Shown: positions 18,568-26,021 of the stretch, piece after piece
Layout: every line of letters begins with the position of its first letter
How positions within the stretch are numbered: position 1 is the stretch's first letter
Assembly (NCBI RefSeq): GCF_001886815.1
Contig: NZ_CP018099.1
Coordinates: forward strand, 3,284,501 to 3,348,500
From: Caldithrix abyssi DSM 13497
Lineage (GTDB): Bacteria; Calditrichota; Calditrichia; Calditrichales; Calditrichaceae
Length of the DNA: 64,000 nucleotides
Reading direction: 5' to 3'
Notes under the pieces: generated by a model
Told to the model about the DNA's origin: nothing
Databases searched by the model: none
The model's input: only the letters and a program-made list of their open reading frames with translations
Translations under genes and position numbers: made by a program

Positions 18568-19257
18568 CTACACCTCATTTTCTTTTTCTTCTGGCACGGC
18601 TAAAATTAAAATGATGTAGGCCAGAATTCCCAGCCCATTGGAAAATAATGTTAAAATAACGTACAACAGACGTACAATGGTTGGATCCATGTTAAAATAC
18701 TCTGCCAGACCGCCGCACACGCCGGCAATCATGCGATTTTTTCTGGAGCGATAAAGAGTTTTAGGTTCAGGGGGGATCGTTGTACTGTCCTGCTTTTCTC
18801 CCTCGCCATTTATTTCTTCTTTCGGCGCTTCAACCGTATCTTTTTTGTTTCCGGGAGCAAGCAGCAAATACATACCCAGAGCAATCAGCAAAATAGCCCA
18901 CAACAGGTGCCAGGGTAAAGCCCATAGATGGATGGGGGGAAACAAACTCATTTGACTGAGTAATAAAACAACGCCAAGAATGATGAGCAAAGCGCCCCAA
19001 AAAATAGCATGATCTTTTTTATCTTTTATGGCAGTCTTCTGCCAGGGATTTTCCGGGATGATGATGATTCCCACAATGTAAAGCACCAGTCCCAAACCGC
19101 CCATCAATCCCATAACAACAAATAAAATCCGTACCAGAACGGAATCAATATTGGAATACTCGGCAATCCCCCCACAAACGCCGGCAATCATCCGATCGTT
19201 GCGCGAGCGGTACAGGCGTTTTTGCGGCTCTTTAGGCGTGTAATTTGAATTTTGCAT
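18568..19257 (-). CDS. twin PspC-domain membrane protein
   Basis: Product of 229 aa from the ATG with GGAGG 5 nt upstream. Two PspC domains flank a central LiaF-like membrane region. The N-terminal copy (about 14-75) has LYRSRNDRMIAGVCGG and AEYSNIDSVLVR; the C-terminal copy (about 165-225) has LYRSRKNRMIAGVCGG and AEYFNMDPTIVR. The middle has HAIFWGALLIILGVVLLL and LLWAILLIALGMYLLL. PspC proteins take part in the phage-shock or envelope-stress response; two copies in one chain suggest an internal duplication. Its ribosome site is buried in a 14-bp inverted repeat (19259-19314), so translation may be controlled by RNA folding. It follows greA by 69 nt. Confidence 0.85.
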   Translation of the reverse strand: MQNSNYTPKEPQKRLYRSRNDRMIAGVCGGIAEYSNIDSVLVRILFVVMGLMGGLGLVLYIVGIIIIPENPWQKTAIKDKKDHAIFWGALLIILGVVLLLSQMSLFPPIHLWALPWHLLWAILLIALGMYLLLAPGNKKDTVEAPKEEINGEGEKQDSTTIPPEPKTLYRSRKNRMIAGVCGGLAEYFNMDPTIVRLLYVILTLFSNGLGILAYIILILAVPEEKENEV

Positions 19258-19258
19258 C

Positions 19259-19314
19259 GAAACCTCCAGGTTAATCTCTTGATTATTTGGACGAAAAATC
19301 AACCTGAAGGTTTC
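19259..19314 (-). promoter_or_regulatory. RNA hairpin masking the PspC ribosome site
   Basis: A 14-nt inverted repeat pairs 19259-19272 (contains the complement of GGAGG) with 19301-19314; 13 of 14 positions match, with 28 nt between. In the minus-strand transcript the arms read GAAACCTTCAGGTT and AACCTGGAGGTTTC, so the Shine-Dalgarno GGAGG is paired and the ATG follows two bases later. Confidence 0.6.
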
Positions 19315-19326
19315 ACTATCTGCCCA

Positions 19327-19797
19327 TTAAATTTCGATGGACAGGATTTTGTACTTTAACGTGCCGGCTGGAACGGTAATTTCAACTTCTTCGCCTGCCT
19401 TTTTCCCTAAAAGGGCTTTCCCCACAGGCGAGGCGACGGATATCTTATTCTGCCTGAAGTCGGCCTCTTCTGCCGAAACCAGGGTGTAAGTTATTTCGCG
19501 GTTCTTTTTTAAATCCAACAATTTAACGGTATTTAAAATTGAAACCGTTTCCGTGCCCACTTCTTCCTCGCTAATCACCTGAGCGCGCGATAGTTTGCTC
19601 TCCAGCTCCTGTACGCGGCTTTCCACCATGGCCAGTTCTTCCCGGGCGGCATGATATTCTGCATTTTCTTTCAGATCGCCGTGTTCACGGGCAGTTGCCA
19701 CTTTTTGAGAAATTTGAGGCCGTATTTTATATTTTAACTCGTGCAATTCCTTTTTTAGTTTTTCCAGGCCCTCTTTTGTCAAATAGATGTAACTCAA
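19327..19797 (-). CDS. greA: transcription elongation factor GreA
   Basis: Product of 156 aa from a TTG start with GGAG 5 nt upstream; an in-frame GTG five codons earlier overlaps that site, and family members begin at YLTxEG. Binds the RNA polymerase secondary channel and stimulates cleavage of backtracked RNA. N-terminal coiled coil with the tip acidic pair (EHGDLKENAEYHAAREE), then the C-terminal FKBP-like domain (SPVGKALLGKKAGEEVEI). It lies just after a terminator-like hairpin following rel. Confidence 0.94.
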   Translation of the reverse strand: MSYIYLTKEGLEKLKKELHELKYKIRPQISQKVATAREHGDLKENAEYHAAREELAMVESRVQELESKLSRAQVISEEEVGTETVSILNTVKLLDLKKNREITYTLVSAEEADFRQNKISVASPVGKALLGKKAGEEVEITVPAGTLKYKILSIEI

Positions 19798-19835
19798 AGC
19801 CACTCCTTTCACGTTATTTCAATTTCAGAAAAAGA

Positions 19836-19863
19836 AAGGGAAACCGTCGTGTCAGTTTCCCTT
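19836..19863 (-). terminator. terminator between rel and greA
   Basis: A 9-bp perfect stem AAGGGAAAC / GTTTCCCTT with a 10-nt loop; on the minus strand it is followed by TCTTTTTCTG. It lies 121 nt past the rel stop and about 40 nt before the greA start. Confidence 0.7.
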
Positions 19864-19891
19864 AAAAATGATTGCGGATGTCACCTGTCAA
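19863..19891 (-). promoter_or_regulatory. candidate greA promoter
   Basis: Minus-strand TTGACA (19886-19891), 17-nt spacer, TTTTTA (19863-19868). The -35 is perfect but the -10 is weak, and it abuts the terminator hairpin, so the predicted transcript would begin inside the hairpin. Confidence 0.3.
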
Positions 19892-19984
19892 ACCTAATAA
19901 AGAGACAGGCTCATTTCAAATCTTTTTAACACAAAACTCAAACAATGCTCCAAAATTGTTACGAAATATTAAAAGCTCTTTTCT

Positions 19985-22183
19985 TTAAAATGGTTCCGTT
20001 TCAATGGAAGAAGAGATATCTTCCACGCGTTCCACAGAAAATACGCCGTTAATTTTGCGAATGGCGTTAATAATTTTGGTTAAATGTTGCAGATTTTTTA
20101 CTTCAATATCCAGAATACCCCTGGCGTACATCTCTTCCACGTGGAAGCTGGCATTAAAAATATTAATATCCAGTTTGGCAATAACGGTGGTAATATCTTT
20201 CAACAAATTTTTACGGTCTTCGCCGACAATCGAAAGTTGTACCTGAAACTTCTGATCGCCTTCGGTGTCCCATTCCACGTCAATAATTCGTTCTTTTTCT
20301 TTGTACAATTCGACCATATTTTTACAATCGGTGCGGTGAATGGTAATGCCTCGTCCCCGAGTTAAGTAGCCAATAATTCGATCGCCTGGCACGGGCTGAC
20401 AGCAACGGGCAAAGTTAATAAGCATATCATCCATGCCGTGCACTTTAATGCCAGAATCCCCGCGCGCCCTTTTAAGAAATTTGACAAAGAAACTCTCTTT
20501 TTTCGGCGGTGGCGGCTGCTCCGGAAAGAGTTTGCGTTCCAGGTTTTCGATCATAAACTCACCGCGTCCAATGGCCACCTTCAGGTTTTCCAGATTCTGA
20601 AAACCGATTTTAGGCAATGCCTGCTTAACGATTTCTGAATCTTCTGTCAATCGGTGTTTTTTCAGAAAACGGTTTAAGATTTCCTCGCCCATTTTCAGGG
20701 TTTGAGCCATCTGCTCCTCGCGCAATACCTTGCGGATGCAGTGCCGCGCCTTGCTGGTTTTAACGAACGACAGCCAGTCCTGATTCGGCTTTTGATTTTG
20801 CGAGGTAATAATCTCTACCTGCTGCCCGCTTTTAAGTTCGGTTTTTAAAGGCACTATTTTGCCATTGATTTTGGCGGCAATACAGTGGTTGCCGACGCTG
20901 GTGTGCACCGCATAGGCAAAATCAACCGCCGTTGCCCCGCGCGGTAGTTTAAACAGATCGCCCCGCGGAGAAAAGACAAATACCTCGTCCTGGAATAAAT
21001 CGATCTTTAAATCTTCTAAAAAATCGCCAGGATCCGAGCTGGAAATCTGACGTTCGAGCAAATCTTTGATCCAGTTCAAATGTTCGTCAAAACGCGTACG
21101 TTCCAGGATGCCATGTTTATAACGCCAGTGGGCGGCAATGCCGTCTTCGGCCATGTAATGCATCTCTTCGGTGCGGATTTGAATTTCGACCATTTTTCCA
21201 TCCGGCCCAACGATCGTGGTGTGCAGCGATTGGTAACCGTTTATTTTGGGCGTGGCAATATAATCTTTAAAACGATCGGAAACGGGCATGTAAAGACTGT
21301 GCACAATACCTAACACATAATAGCACTCTTCGATTCTCTTAACGATGATGCGAATGGCAAACAGATCGTAAATTTCTTCAAACGGTTTATTGCGCACCTT
21401 CATTTTATTGTAAATGCTGAAAAAGGACTTTGGCCGGCCGACAATCCTGGCTTCAATATTGTGCGCTTTTAACTCCTTTTCAATGGGCTCCTTAACGCGT
21501 TGAATGTAATTTTCGCGTTCTTTCTTGGTCGCTTTTACTTTTTTTCTGATGTCTTTATAAACCTTGGGGTCGAGATATTTCAACGAAAGGTCTTCCAGCT
21601 CTGTTTTAATACGGGCAATGCCCAGTCGATGCGCCAGGGGAGCATAAACGTCGCGCGTTTCAATGGCAATCCGCTCTTTTTTGGCATCCGGAACAGAATC
21701 CAGGGTGCGCATGTTGTGCAAACGGTCGGCGAATTTAATGATGATGACGCGAATATCATCGACCATGGAAAGCAACATTTTACGAAAGGTCTCGGCCTGA
21801 CGCATTTCCTTGCTCTGGAAGCGCAAGCCGCCTATTTTGGTAACGCCATCCACCAGCCAGGCAATGCGCTCACCAAAATGCTCTTCGATATATTTGAGGG
21901 TAATGTAGGTGTCTTCTACCGTGTCGTGCAACAGGGCGGCAATAATAGTCGGCGCATCCATGTGTAATTCGACCAAAATGCGCGCCACCTGCAAACAATG
22001 CTCAAAATAGGGCTCGCCCGATTGCCGCCGCTGCCGGGCGTGCGCTTCTAAAGCGACCCGGTAGGCCAGTCGTATCTGTTCTTCATCCACATCAGGATCG
22101 TAGGCTTTTATATCCCTGATCAGATCCTCAACCTGAGAATCATAAGTTTTCCGCAATCTTTGAATTAACGTTTTATCATTCAT
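19985..22183 (-). CDS. rel: bifunctional (p)ppGpp synthetase/hydrolase
   Basis: Product of 732 aa, typical long RSH enzyme. HD hydrolase domain intact: H62, H86-D87, E90-D91 (LLHDTVEDT) and D153 (FADRLHNMRT). Synthetase domain about 240-355 with RFKD at 304-307 (the RxKD form of bifunctional enzymes, not ExDD), GYQSLHTT and EIQIRT. The regulatory half has TGS (about 390-455, VFVFSPRGDLFKLPRGATA), a zinc-finger-like region with INFARCCQPVPGD and a C-terminal ACT domain. Makes and degrades the stringent-response alarmone. It starts 6 nt after dnaB and has a weak ribosome site, so it is probably coupled to dnaB. The sequence does not tell whether it should be named spoT or rel. Confidence 0.95.
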   Translation of the reverse strand: MNDKTLIQRLRKTYDSQVEDLIRDIKAYDPDVDEEQIRLAYRVALEAHARQRRQSGEPYFEHCLQVARILVELHMDAPTIIAALLHDTVEDTYITLKYIEEHFGERIAWLVDGVTKIGGLRFQSKEMRQAETFRKMLLSMVDDIRVIIIKFADRLHNMRTLDSVPDAKKERIAIETRDVYAPLAHRLGIARIKTELEDLSLKYLDPKVYKDIRKKVKATKKERENYIQRVKEPIEKELKAHNIEARIVGRPKSFFSIYNKMKVRNKPFEEIYDLFAIRIIVKRIEECYYVLGIVHSLYMPVSDRFKDYIATPKINGYQSLHTTIVGPDGKMVEIQIRTEEMHYMAEDGIAAHWRYKHGILERTRFDEHLNWIKDLLERQISSSDPGDFLEDLKIDLFQDEVFVFSPRGDLFKLPRGATAVDFAYAVHTSVGNHCIAAKINGKIVPLKTELKSGQQVEIITSQNQKPNQDWLSFVKTSKARHCIRKVLREEQMAQTLKMGEEILNRFLKKHRLTEDSEIVKQALPKIGFQNLENLKVAIGRGEFMIENLERKLFPEQPPPPKKESFFVKFLKRARGDSGIKVHGMDDMLINFARCCQPVPGDRIIGYLTRGRGITIHRTDCKNMVELYKEKERIIDVEWDTEGDQKFQVQLSIVGEDRKNLLKDITTVIAKLDINIFNASFHVEEMYARGILDIEVKNLQHLTKIINAIRKINGVFSVERVEDISSSIETEPF

Positions 22184-22189
22184 ACCAAA

Positions 22190-23623
22190 CTAAAAATCAG
22201 AAAGCGGCAAGGTTCCTTCATGAAAAATATCCGGGTCCGCAAACTTACCGTATTCTTTTAAAAAGGATAAACGAACGGTGCCCGTAGGGCCATTCCTTTG
22301 TTTTCCAATAATAATTTCACACATATTGTGCGTGGACTGCCCGGTATCTTCAAATTCCATGATCCCGTAGTACTCCGGCCGATAGACGAACATTACAACG
22401 TCGGCGTCCTGCTCAATGGAACCAGATTCACGCAAGTCCGACAATTGCGGTTTTTTACTTTTATCACGCGTTTCAACCGCACGGCTTAACTGAGAAAGGG
22501 CAAGCACCGGCACATCAAGTTCCTTGGCAATCCCTTTTAATGATCGGGAGATATGGGTAATTTCCTGCTGGCGGTTATCACCCTTTCCTTCCATCAACTG
22601 CAAATAGTCGATCACTAAAAGTTGAATATTGTGTTCAGCTTTTAAACGCCGGGCCTTGGCTCTAAGTTCAAGAACATTCATGGCCGGCGAATCGTCAATA
22701 AAGATGGGCGCCGTCATTAGTTTACTGGCATGCTCGGTCAGGCGATCCATTTCTTCTTTGGTAAATTTGCCGGTACGCACGCTCATGATATTTACTTTGG
22801 CTTCCGTACACAACAAACGCATGGCCAGCGAGTCCGAAGACATTTCCAGACTAAAAATGCCGACGGGAATGCCATGTTCGATGGCGGCATTGCGGGCGAG
22901 ATTCAGCGCAAAGGCCGTCTTCCCCATACTGGGTCGCCCGGCAAGGATCACCAGATCCGATGGTTGCAAGCCGGCCGTTAATTGATCCAGCTTGGTATAA
23001 CCGGAAGGCACGCCCGTAACGCCAGAAACACTGGAATGGTACAGCTTATCAATGCGTTCAAACGTACGATTGACAATGGGCTTGATGGAGTCGAAGCCTT
23101 TTTTCAAACGTTTTTCCGATATTTCAAAAATATTTTGTTCGGCAAAGTCCAGTAGCTTGTCGATTTCTTTTTCTTCCGAATAGGCTTCGTCGATGATTAC
23201 GTTACAGGTTTTAATTAATAAACGCGTCAGAGCCTTGTTTTTAACTATTTCCAGATGGTATTGAATATTGGCCGAAGTAGGCGTACTATTTATGATCTCC
23301 GCCAGATAGACGTGGCCGCCGATTTCATCCAGGCTGCCCCATTGCTTAAGAATATCTGCCACGCCAAGCAGATCGATTTCTGCATCCTGTTCAAAAAGTT
23401 TGACCATGGCCTTAAAAATTAAACCGTGACTCTTTTTGTAAAAATATTCCGGCTGAAGATTCTCAACGGCCAGATTAACGGCCTCTCTATCTAAAAACAT
23501 GGCGCCCAAAACCGCCTGCTCTACTTCAATGTTGTGAGGCATGGTACGCACCGCGTCAAGCGCGGTCATTTGTTCCGCTCGCGACTTTTGATTGGTTTGT
23601 TTGCTTCCGTTGTCTTTCAACAT
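22190..23623 (-). CDS. dnaB: replicative DNA helicase
   Basis: Product of 477 aa. N-terminal DnaB domain (about 29-130, PHNIEVEQAVLGAMF), linker, then RecA-type ATPase with Walker A GRPSMGKTA at 229-237, Walker B LLVIDYLQLM, and SDLRESGSIEQDADVVMF. Hexameric 5'-3' helicase at the replication fork. The annotated ATG has GAGG only 3 nt upstream; an internal ATG at codon 19 is possible but no better. No intein. Lead gene of dnaB-rel, with a structured leader. Confidence 0.96.
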   Translation of the reverse strand: MLKDNGSKQTNQKSRAEQMTALDAVRTMPHNIEVEQAVLGAMFLDREAVNLAVENLQPEYFYKKSHGLIFKAMVKLFEQDAEIDLLGVADILKQWGSLDEIGGHVYLAEIINSTPTSANIQYHLEIVKNKALTRLLIKTCNVIIDEAYSEEKEIDKLLDFAEQNIFEISEKRLKKGFDSIKPIVNRTFERIDKLYHSSVSGVTGVPSGYTKLDQLTAGLQPSDLVILAGRPSMGKTAFALNLARNAAIEHGIPVGIFSLEMSSDSLAMRLLCTEAKVNIMSVRTGKFTKEEMDRLTEHASKLMTAPIFIDDSPAMNVLELRAKARRLKAEHNIQLLVIDYLQLMEGKGDNRQQEITHISRSLKGIAKELDVPVLALSQLSRAVETRDKSKKPQLSDLRESGSIEQDADVVMFVYRPEYYGIMEFEDTGQSTHNMCEIIIGKQRNGPTGTVRLSFLKEYGKFADPDIFHEGTLPLSDF

Positions 23624-23713
23624 GCACCTCTTTTTCTAACCATTTGCCTTTGGGTCTAAAAATGATCTTTACTGCGAATTGTGAATGATTTAAGGATAAA
23701 CAAAAAAGTACAA

Positions 23714-23745
23714 GACTTCAAAATTTTTTTTCGCTTTTTGAAGTC
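23714..23745 (-). promoter_or_regulatory. leader hairpin of dnaB
   Basis: A perfect 10-bp stem GACTTCAAAA / TTTTGAAGTC with a 12-nt loop, just downstream of the dnaB promoter. On the minus strand it is followed by TTGTACTTTTTTG, so it could attenuate transcription. The core GACTTCAAA recurs upstream of dnaE at 37957-37965. Confidence 0.45.
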
Positions 23746-23753
23746 TCTGATTG

Positions 23754-23782
23754 TTTAAACTTTGCCGTGCTTTTAATGTCAA
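23754..23782 (-). promoter_or_regulatory. candidate dnaB promoter
   Basis: Minus-strand TTGACA (23777-23782), 17-nt spacer, TTTAAA (23754-23759). The predicted leader is about 120 nt. Confidence 0.45.
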
Positions 23783-23955
23783 TATATTTTCAAAATACCC
23801 AAAAGCAAATATTTTTATTTCGAGTTCGAATGCCATTCAACCTTCTAAAAGAGACAGGGTAAAGAGTGTAAAAGCTGATTAGTTGAATGGTTGAATGGTC
23901 GTCGGCCTGTTATTCCAAATCCCAACCCTGTCAGGATGAAGGCCAGCCCGTCGGA

Positions 23956-24062
23956 GTAGGGACGTAGGATTTCCATCCGTATTTTTTGACTAACCATGCT
24001 TTCTTAGGTCAACAGTACCTTCTGTCCAACGTTGCATTGGCCAGGAAATCCTTCGCCCTTAC
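23956..24062. repeat. 107-bp inverted-repeat element, copy 1
   Basis: Ends 23956-23975 (contains AGGATTTCCA) and 24043-24062 (contains GGAAATCCTTCGCCCTTAC) are near-complementary 20-mers with 67 bp between. An element with the same ends and a 68-bp middle lies at 38369-38476; the middles differ. Confidence 0.6.
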
Positions 24063-24141
24063 CGTTACATATTCACCGGCCTGTCACCAAGCAGCGATGA
24101 GCATACCTTACATCGTAGCGATTAATGGAGCACGGGGTGGA

Positions 24142-24199
24142 CCTCCCTCTCTCCCAGACTTTTATTCTGGGACAGGGGAAATGAGGGGGTGAGGGCTAT
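24142..24199. repeat. CCCAGA-hairpin repeat, copy 2
   Basis: CCCAGA (24153-24158) faces TCTGGG (24166-24171), followed by a G-rich tail ending GGTGAGGGCTA. The stop codon of the uracil-DNA glycosylase gene (24162-24164) lies in the hairpin loop. Confidence 0.65.
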
Positions 24200-24962
24200 C
24201 CGATTCCCCTGTCCGGGCGTCTAAAAAACGTTTAATCTTTTTCAGGTCTTGCCAGGCTTTTTGTTTTAAAGCGGGATTGCGCAGCAAAGCCGCCGGATGG
24301 TAGGTCACAATAACCGGAATATTTTGATACTGATGGTCGCCCTCTCGCATCACGCCTAAGGGCTGTTCAAGTCTTAGTAATGACTGAGCGGCAAACCTGC
24401 CCAGCGCCACAATCAATTTCGGTTTGATCATCTGGATTTGTTTAATCAAATACGGTTCGCAACGGGCAATTTCTTCCGGCCTCGGATCGCGGTTATCCGG
24501 AGGCCGACACTTTAACACATTGGCGATGTACACGTTGTCGCGGCTCAGCCCAATGGAAGCGAACATCTTATCTAACAATTTGCCCGCCGCGCCCACAAAA
24601 GGCAGGCCCTGCTCGTCTTCTTCTCTGCCGGGCGCCTCGCCCACAAACATCACCTCGGCCTGCGCGTTTCCGTAACCAAACACAAAGTTCTTGCGCGTTT
24701 TGTGCAGTTCACATTGCTGGCAGTCTCTGATCTCTTCGTAAAAGGCCTGTAACTCCGGACTGGTTTGTCTGTATTGCACCGCGCGTCGGGAAATGTTTTG
24801 TGTTTGCGCATGTCCCTGCCGCCCCTTTTGCACGGCAGGACCGGAAGGTTCCGCAATGCTCACCCTTGCCACGGGATGGTCTAAAATGAGTTCGGAATCG
24901 TAAACCTGCCGATACCACCTAAAAAATTGTTCGATGTTTTCGATCAGCTCTTTTTCGTTCAT
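24162..24962 (-). CDS. udg: family 4 uracil-DNA glycosylase (4Fe-4S)
   Basis: Product of 266 aa. Excises uracil from DNA, the usual enzyme type in thermophiles. Iron-sulfur ligands Cys81, Cys84, Cys152 and Cys168 (CQQCELHKTR; LKCRPPDNRDPRPEE ... RC). Active-site motif GEAPGREEDEQGLPFVGAAG (108-127) and the C-terminal HPAALLRNP. An N-terminal extension of about 70 aa precedes the core, as in phage SPO1-polymerase-related members. The last 11 or so residues are read from a dispersed hairpin repeat and are probably not functional. The start overlaps the coaB stop by 4 nt (ATGA). Confidence 0.93.
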   Translation of the reverse strand: MNEKELIENIEQFFRWYRQVYDSELILDHPVARVSIAEPSGPAVQKGRQGHAQTQNISRRAVQYRQTSPELQAFYEEIRDCQQCELHKTRKNFVFGYGNAQAEVMFVGEAPGREEDEQGLPFVGAAGKLLDKMFASIGLSRDNVYIANVLKCRPPDNRDPRPEEIARCEPYLIKQIQMIKPKLIVALGRFAAQSLLRLEQPLGVMREGDHQYQNIPVIVTYHPAALLRNPALKQKAWQDLKKIKRFLDARTGESDSPHPLISPVPE

Positions 24963-26020
24963 ACATCCTCTTTTAAGCGGGCAATGGTTTCCATTATTCT
25001 CAAACTTAATTGAAATTTATTCATTAACGGCCAATCCTGTATCTCCCCGCTTCTGCTCAACAGCTGCACTTTATTCGTTTCCTGACCAAAAGCCGCGCCT
25101 TTGTGTTTCGGATTGTTGATAATGATACAATCCAGCCCTTTACGTTGCAACTTTTCTTTTGAGTGTTCGATCTCTTTCTCCGTTTCCACGGAAAAGCCAA
25201 TTAACAATTGCTGTTTCTTCCTGCGGTTGAGCTCAGTCAGGATATCTGTGGTTCTGGTTAACGACAGTTGCAGGCCTGGTTTTTCGCTCTTCTTTTTTAT
25301 TTTTTGCGGACTGAAGGTAAGCGGCTTAAAGTCGGCAATGGCTGCCGCGCCAATGTAAACATCGCTTTGATCAAAATGTTTAAACACTGCTTCGGCCATT
25401 TGCTGCGCGGAACGCACATGAATGCATGATAAATATTTAGGTACGTTTAAGGCCGATGGCCCCAGAATCAAAGTAACTTCGGCCCCGCAAACAAAGGCCG
25501 CTCTGGCCAGAGCCAGGCCCATTTTTCCGGACGAGCGATTGGTGATAAATCGAACCGGATCGATGTCTTCGGCAGTGGGGCCGCCGGTGATTAACACGCG
25601 TTTGCCCGTTAAAGGCCTGGCGTGATTCAAATAGTAAACAAAATCGATCAAAGAAGGCACATCGCCCATGCGATAACCCAGCACGCTATGATCGCTGAGC
25701 GGCGTCCACAGTACGTCGTTTACGGCGCGAGGATACTCTACCGCCCTTTCTGCCGGAATAATAGGAAAAACGATATTTCCTTGCAAAGCATCGGCGGCAA
25801 AATCCAGAACGTTCCAGAGCAAAACCGTTGTCCATTCTTCATCAACGGGCGTGTCCGAATTCTGCAAGCGTATTTTACCGTGCAGGCGATTGAATATCCC
25901 GGCAACATGCGCATCTTTTGAGGAAAGCCGCACTTCCCATCCCTGTTTTAGCAGCGCGTCCAGCATAGGAAGGGCGAAAACGAGCTGTTGATCGGTTAAA
26001 TCTTTTACAAAAACTTTCAT
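24959..26020 (-). CDS. coaB: phosphopantothenate-cysteine ligase (CoaB) with degenerate CoaC-like N-terminus
   Basis: Product of 353 aa. The C-terminal CoaB domain (about 139-353) is complete: ITGGPTAEDIDPVRFITN, RSSGKMG, AAAIADFKP (225-233), KIKKKSEKPGL (240-250), IGFSVETE and IINNPKHKGAAFG. It ligates cysteine to 4'-phosphopantothenate with nucleotide. Residues 1-135 occupy the place of the CoaC flavoprotein decarboxylase but lack its PASANT and PAMN motifs and its N-terminal flavin loop. The boundary (VLGYRMGDVPSLIDF) still resembles the CoaC-CoaB linker. So decarboxylation should need another protein. It follows gmk by one base and overlaps udg. Confidence 0.85.
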   Translation of the reverse strand: MKVFVKDLTDQQLVFALPMLDALLKQGWEVRLSSKDAHVAGIFNRLHGKIRLQNSDTPVDEEWTTVLLWNVLDFAADALQGNIVFPIIPAERAVEYPRAVNDVLWTPLSDHSVLGYRMGDVPSLIDFVYYLNHARPLTGKRVLITGGPTAEDIDPVRFITNRSSGKMGLALARAAFVCGAEVTLILGPSALNVPKYLSCIHVRSAQQMAEAVFKHFDQSDVYIGAAAIADFKPLTFSPQKIKKKSEKPGLQLSLTRTTDILTELNRRKKQQLLIGFSVETEKEIEHSKEKLQRKGLDCIIINNPKHKGAAFGQETNKVQLLSRSGEIQDWPLMNKFQLSLRIMETIARLKEDV

Positions 26021-26021
26021 G

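Larger units (their letters stand above)
23624..24161. other. intergenic: dnaB leader and repeat-rich DNA
   Basis: This 538-bp gap contains the dnaB leader with a 10-bp hairpin (23714-23745) and promoter (23754-23782); an inverted GGTTGAAT unit at 23835-23842; two direct units at 23881-23896 followed by GGTCG; a 22-bp word at 23927-23948 that recurs inverted at 52348-52369; the inverted-repeat element at 23956-24062; and the start of the CCCAGA hairpin repeat at 24142. I see no coding region. Confidence 0.6.
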
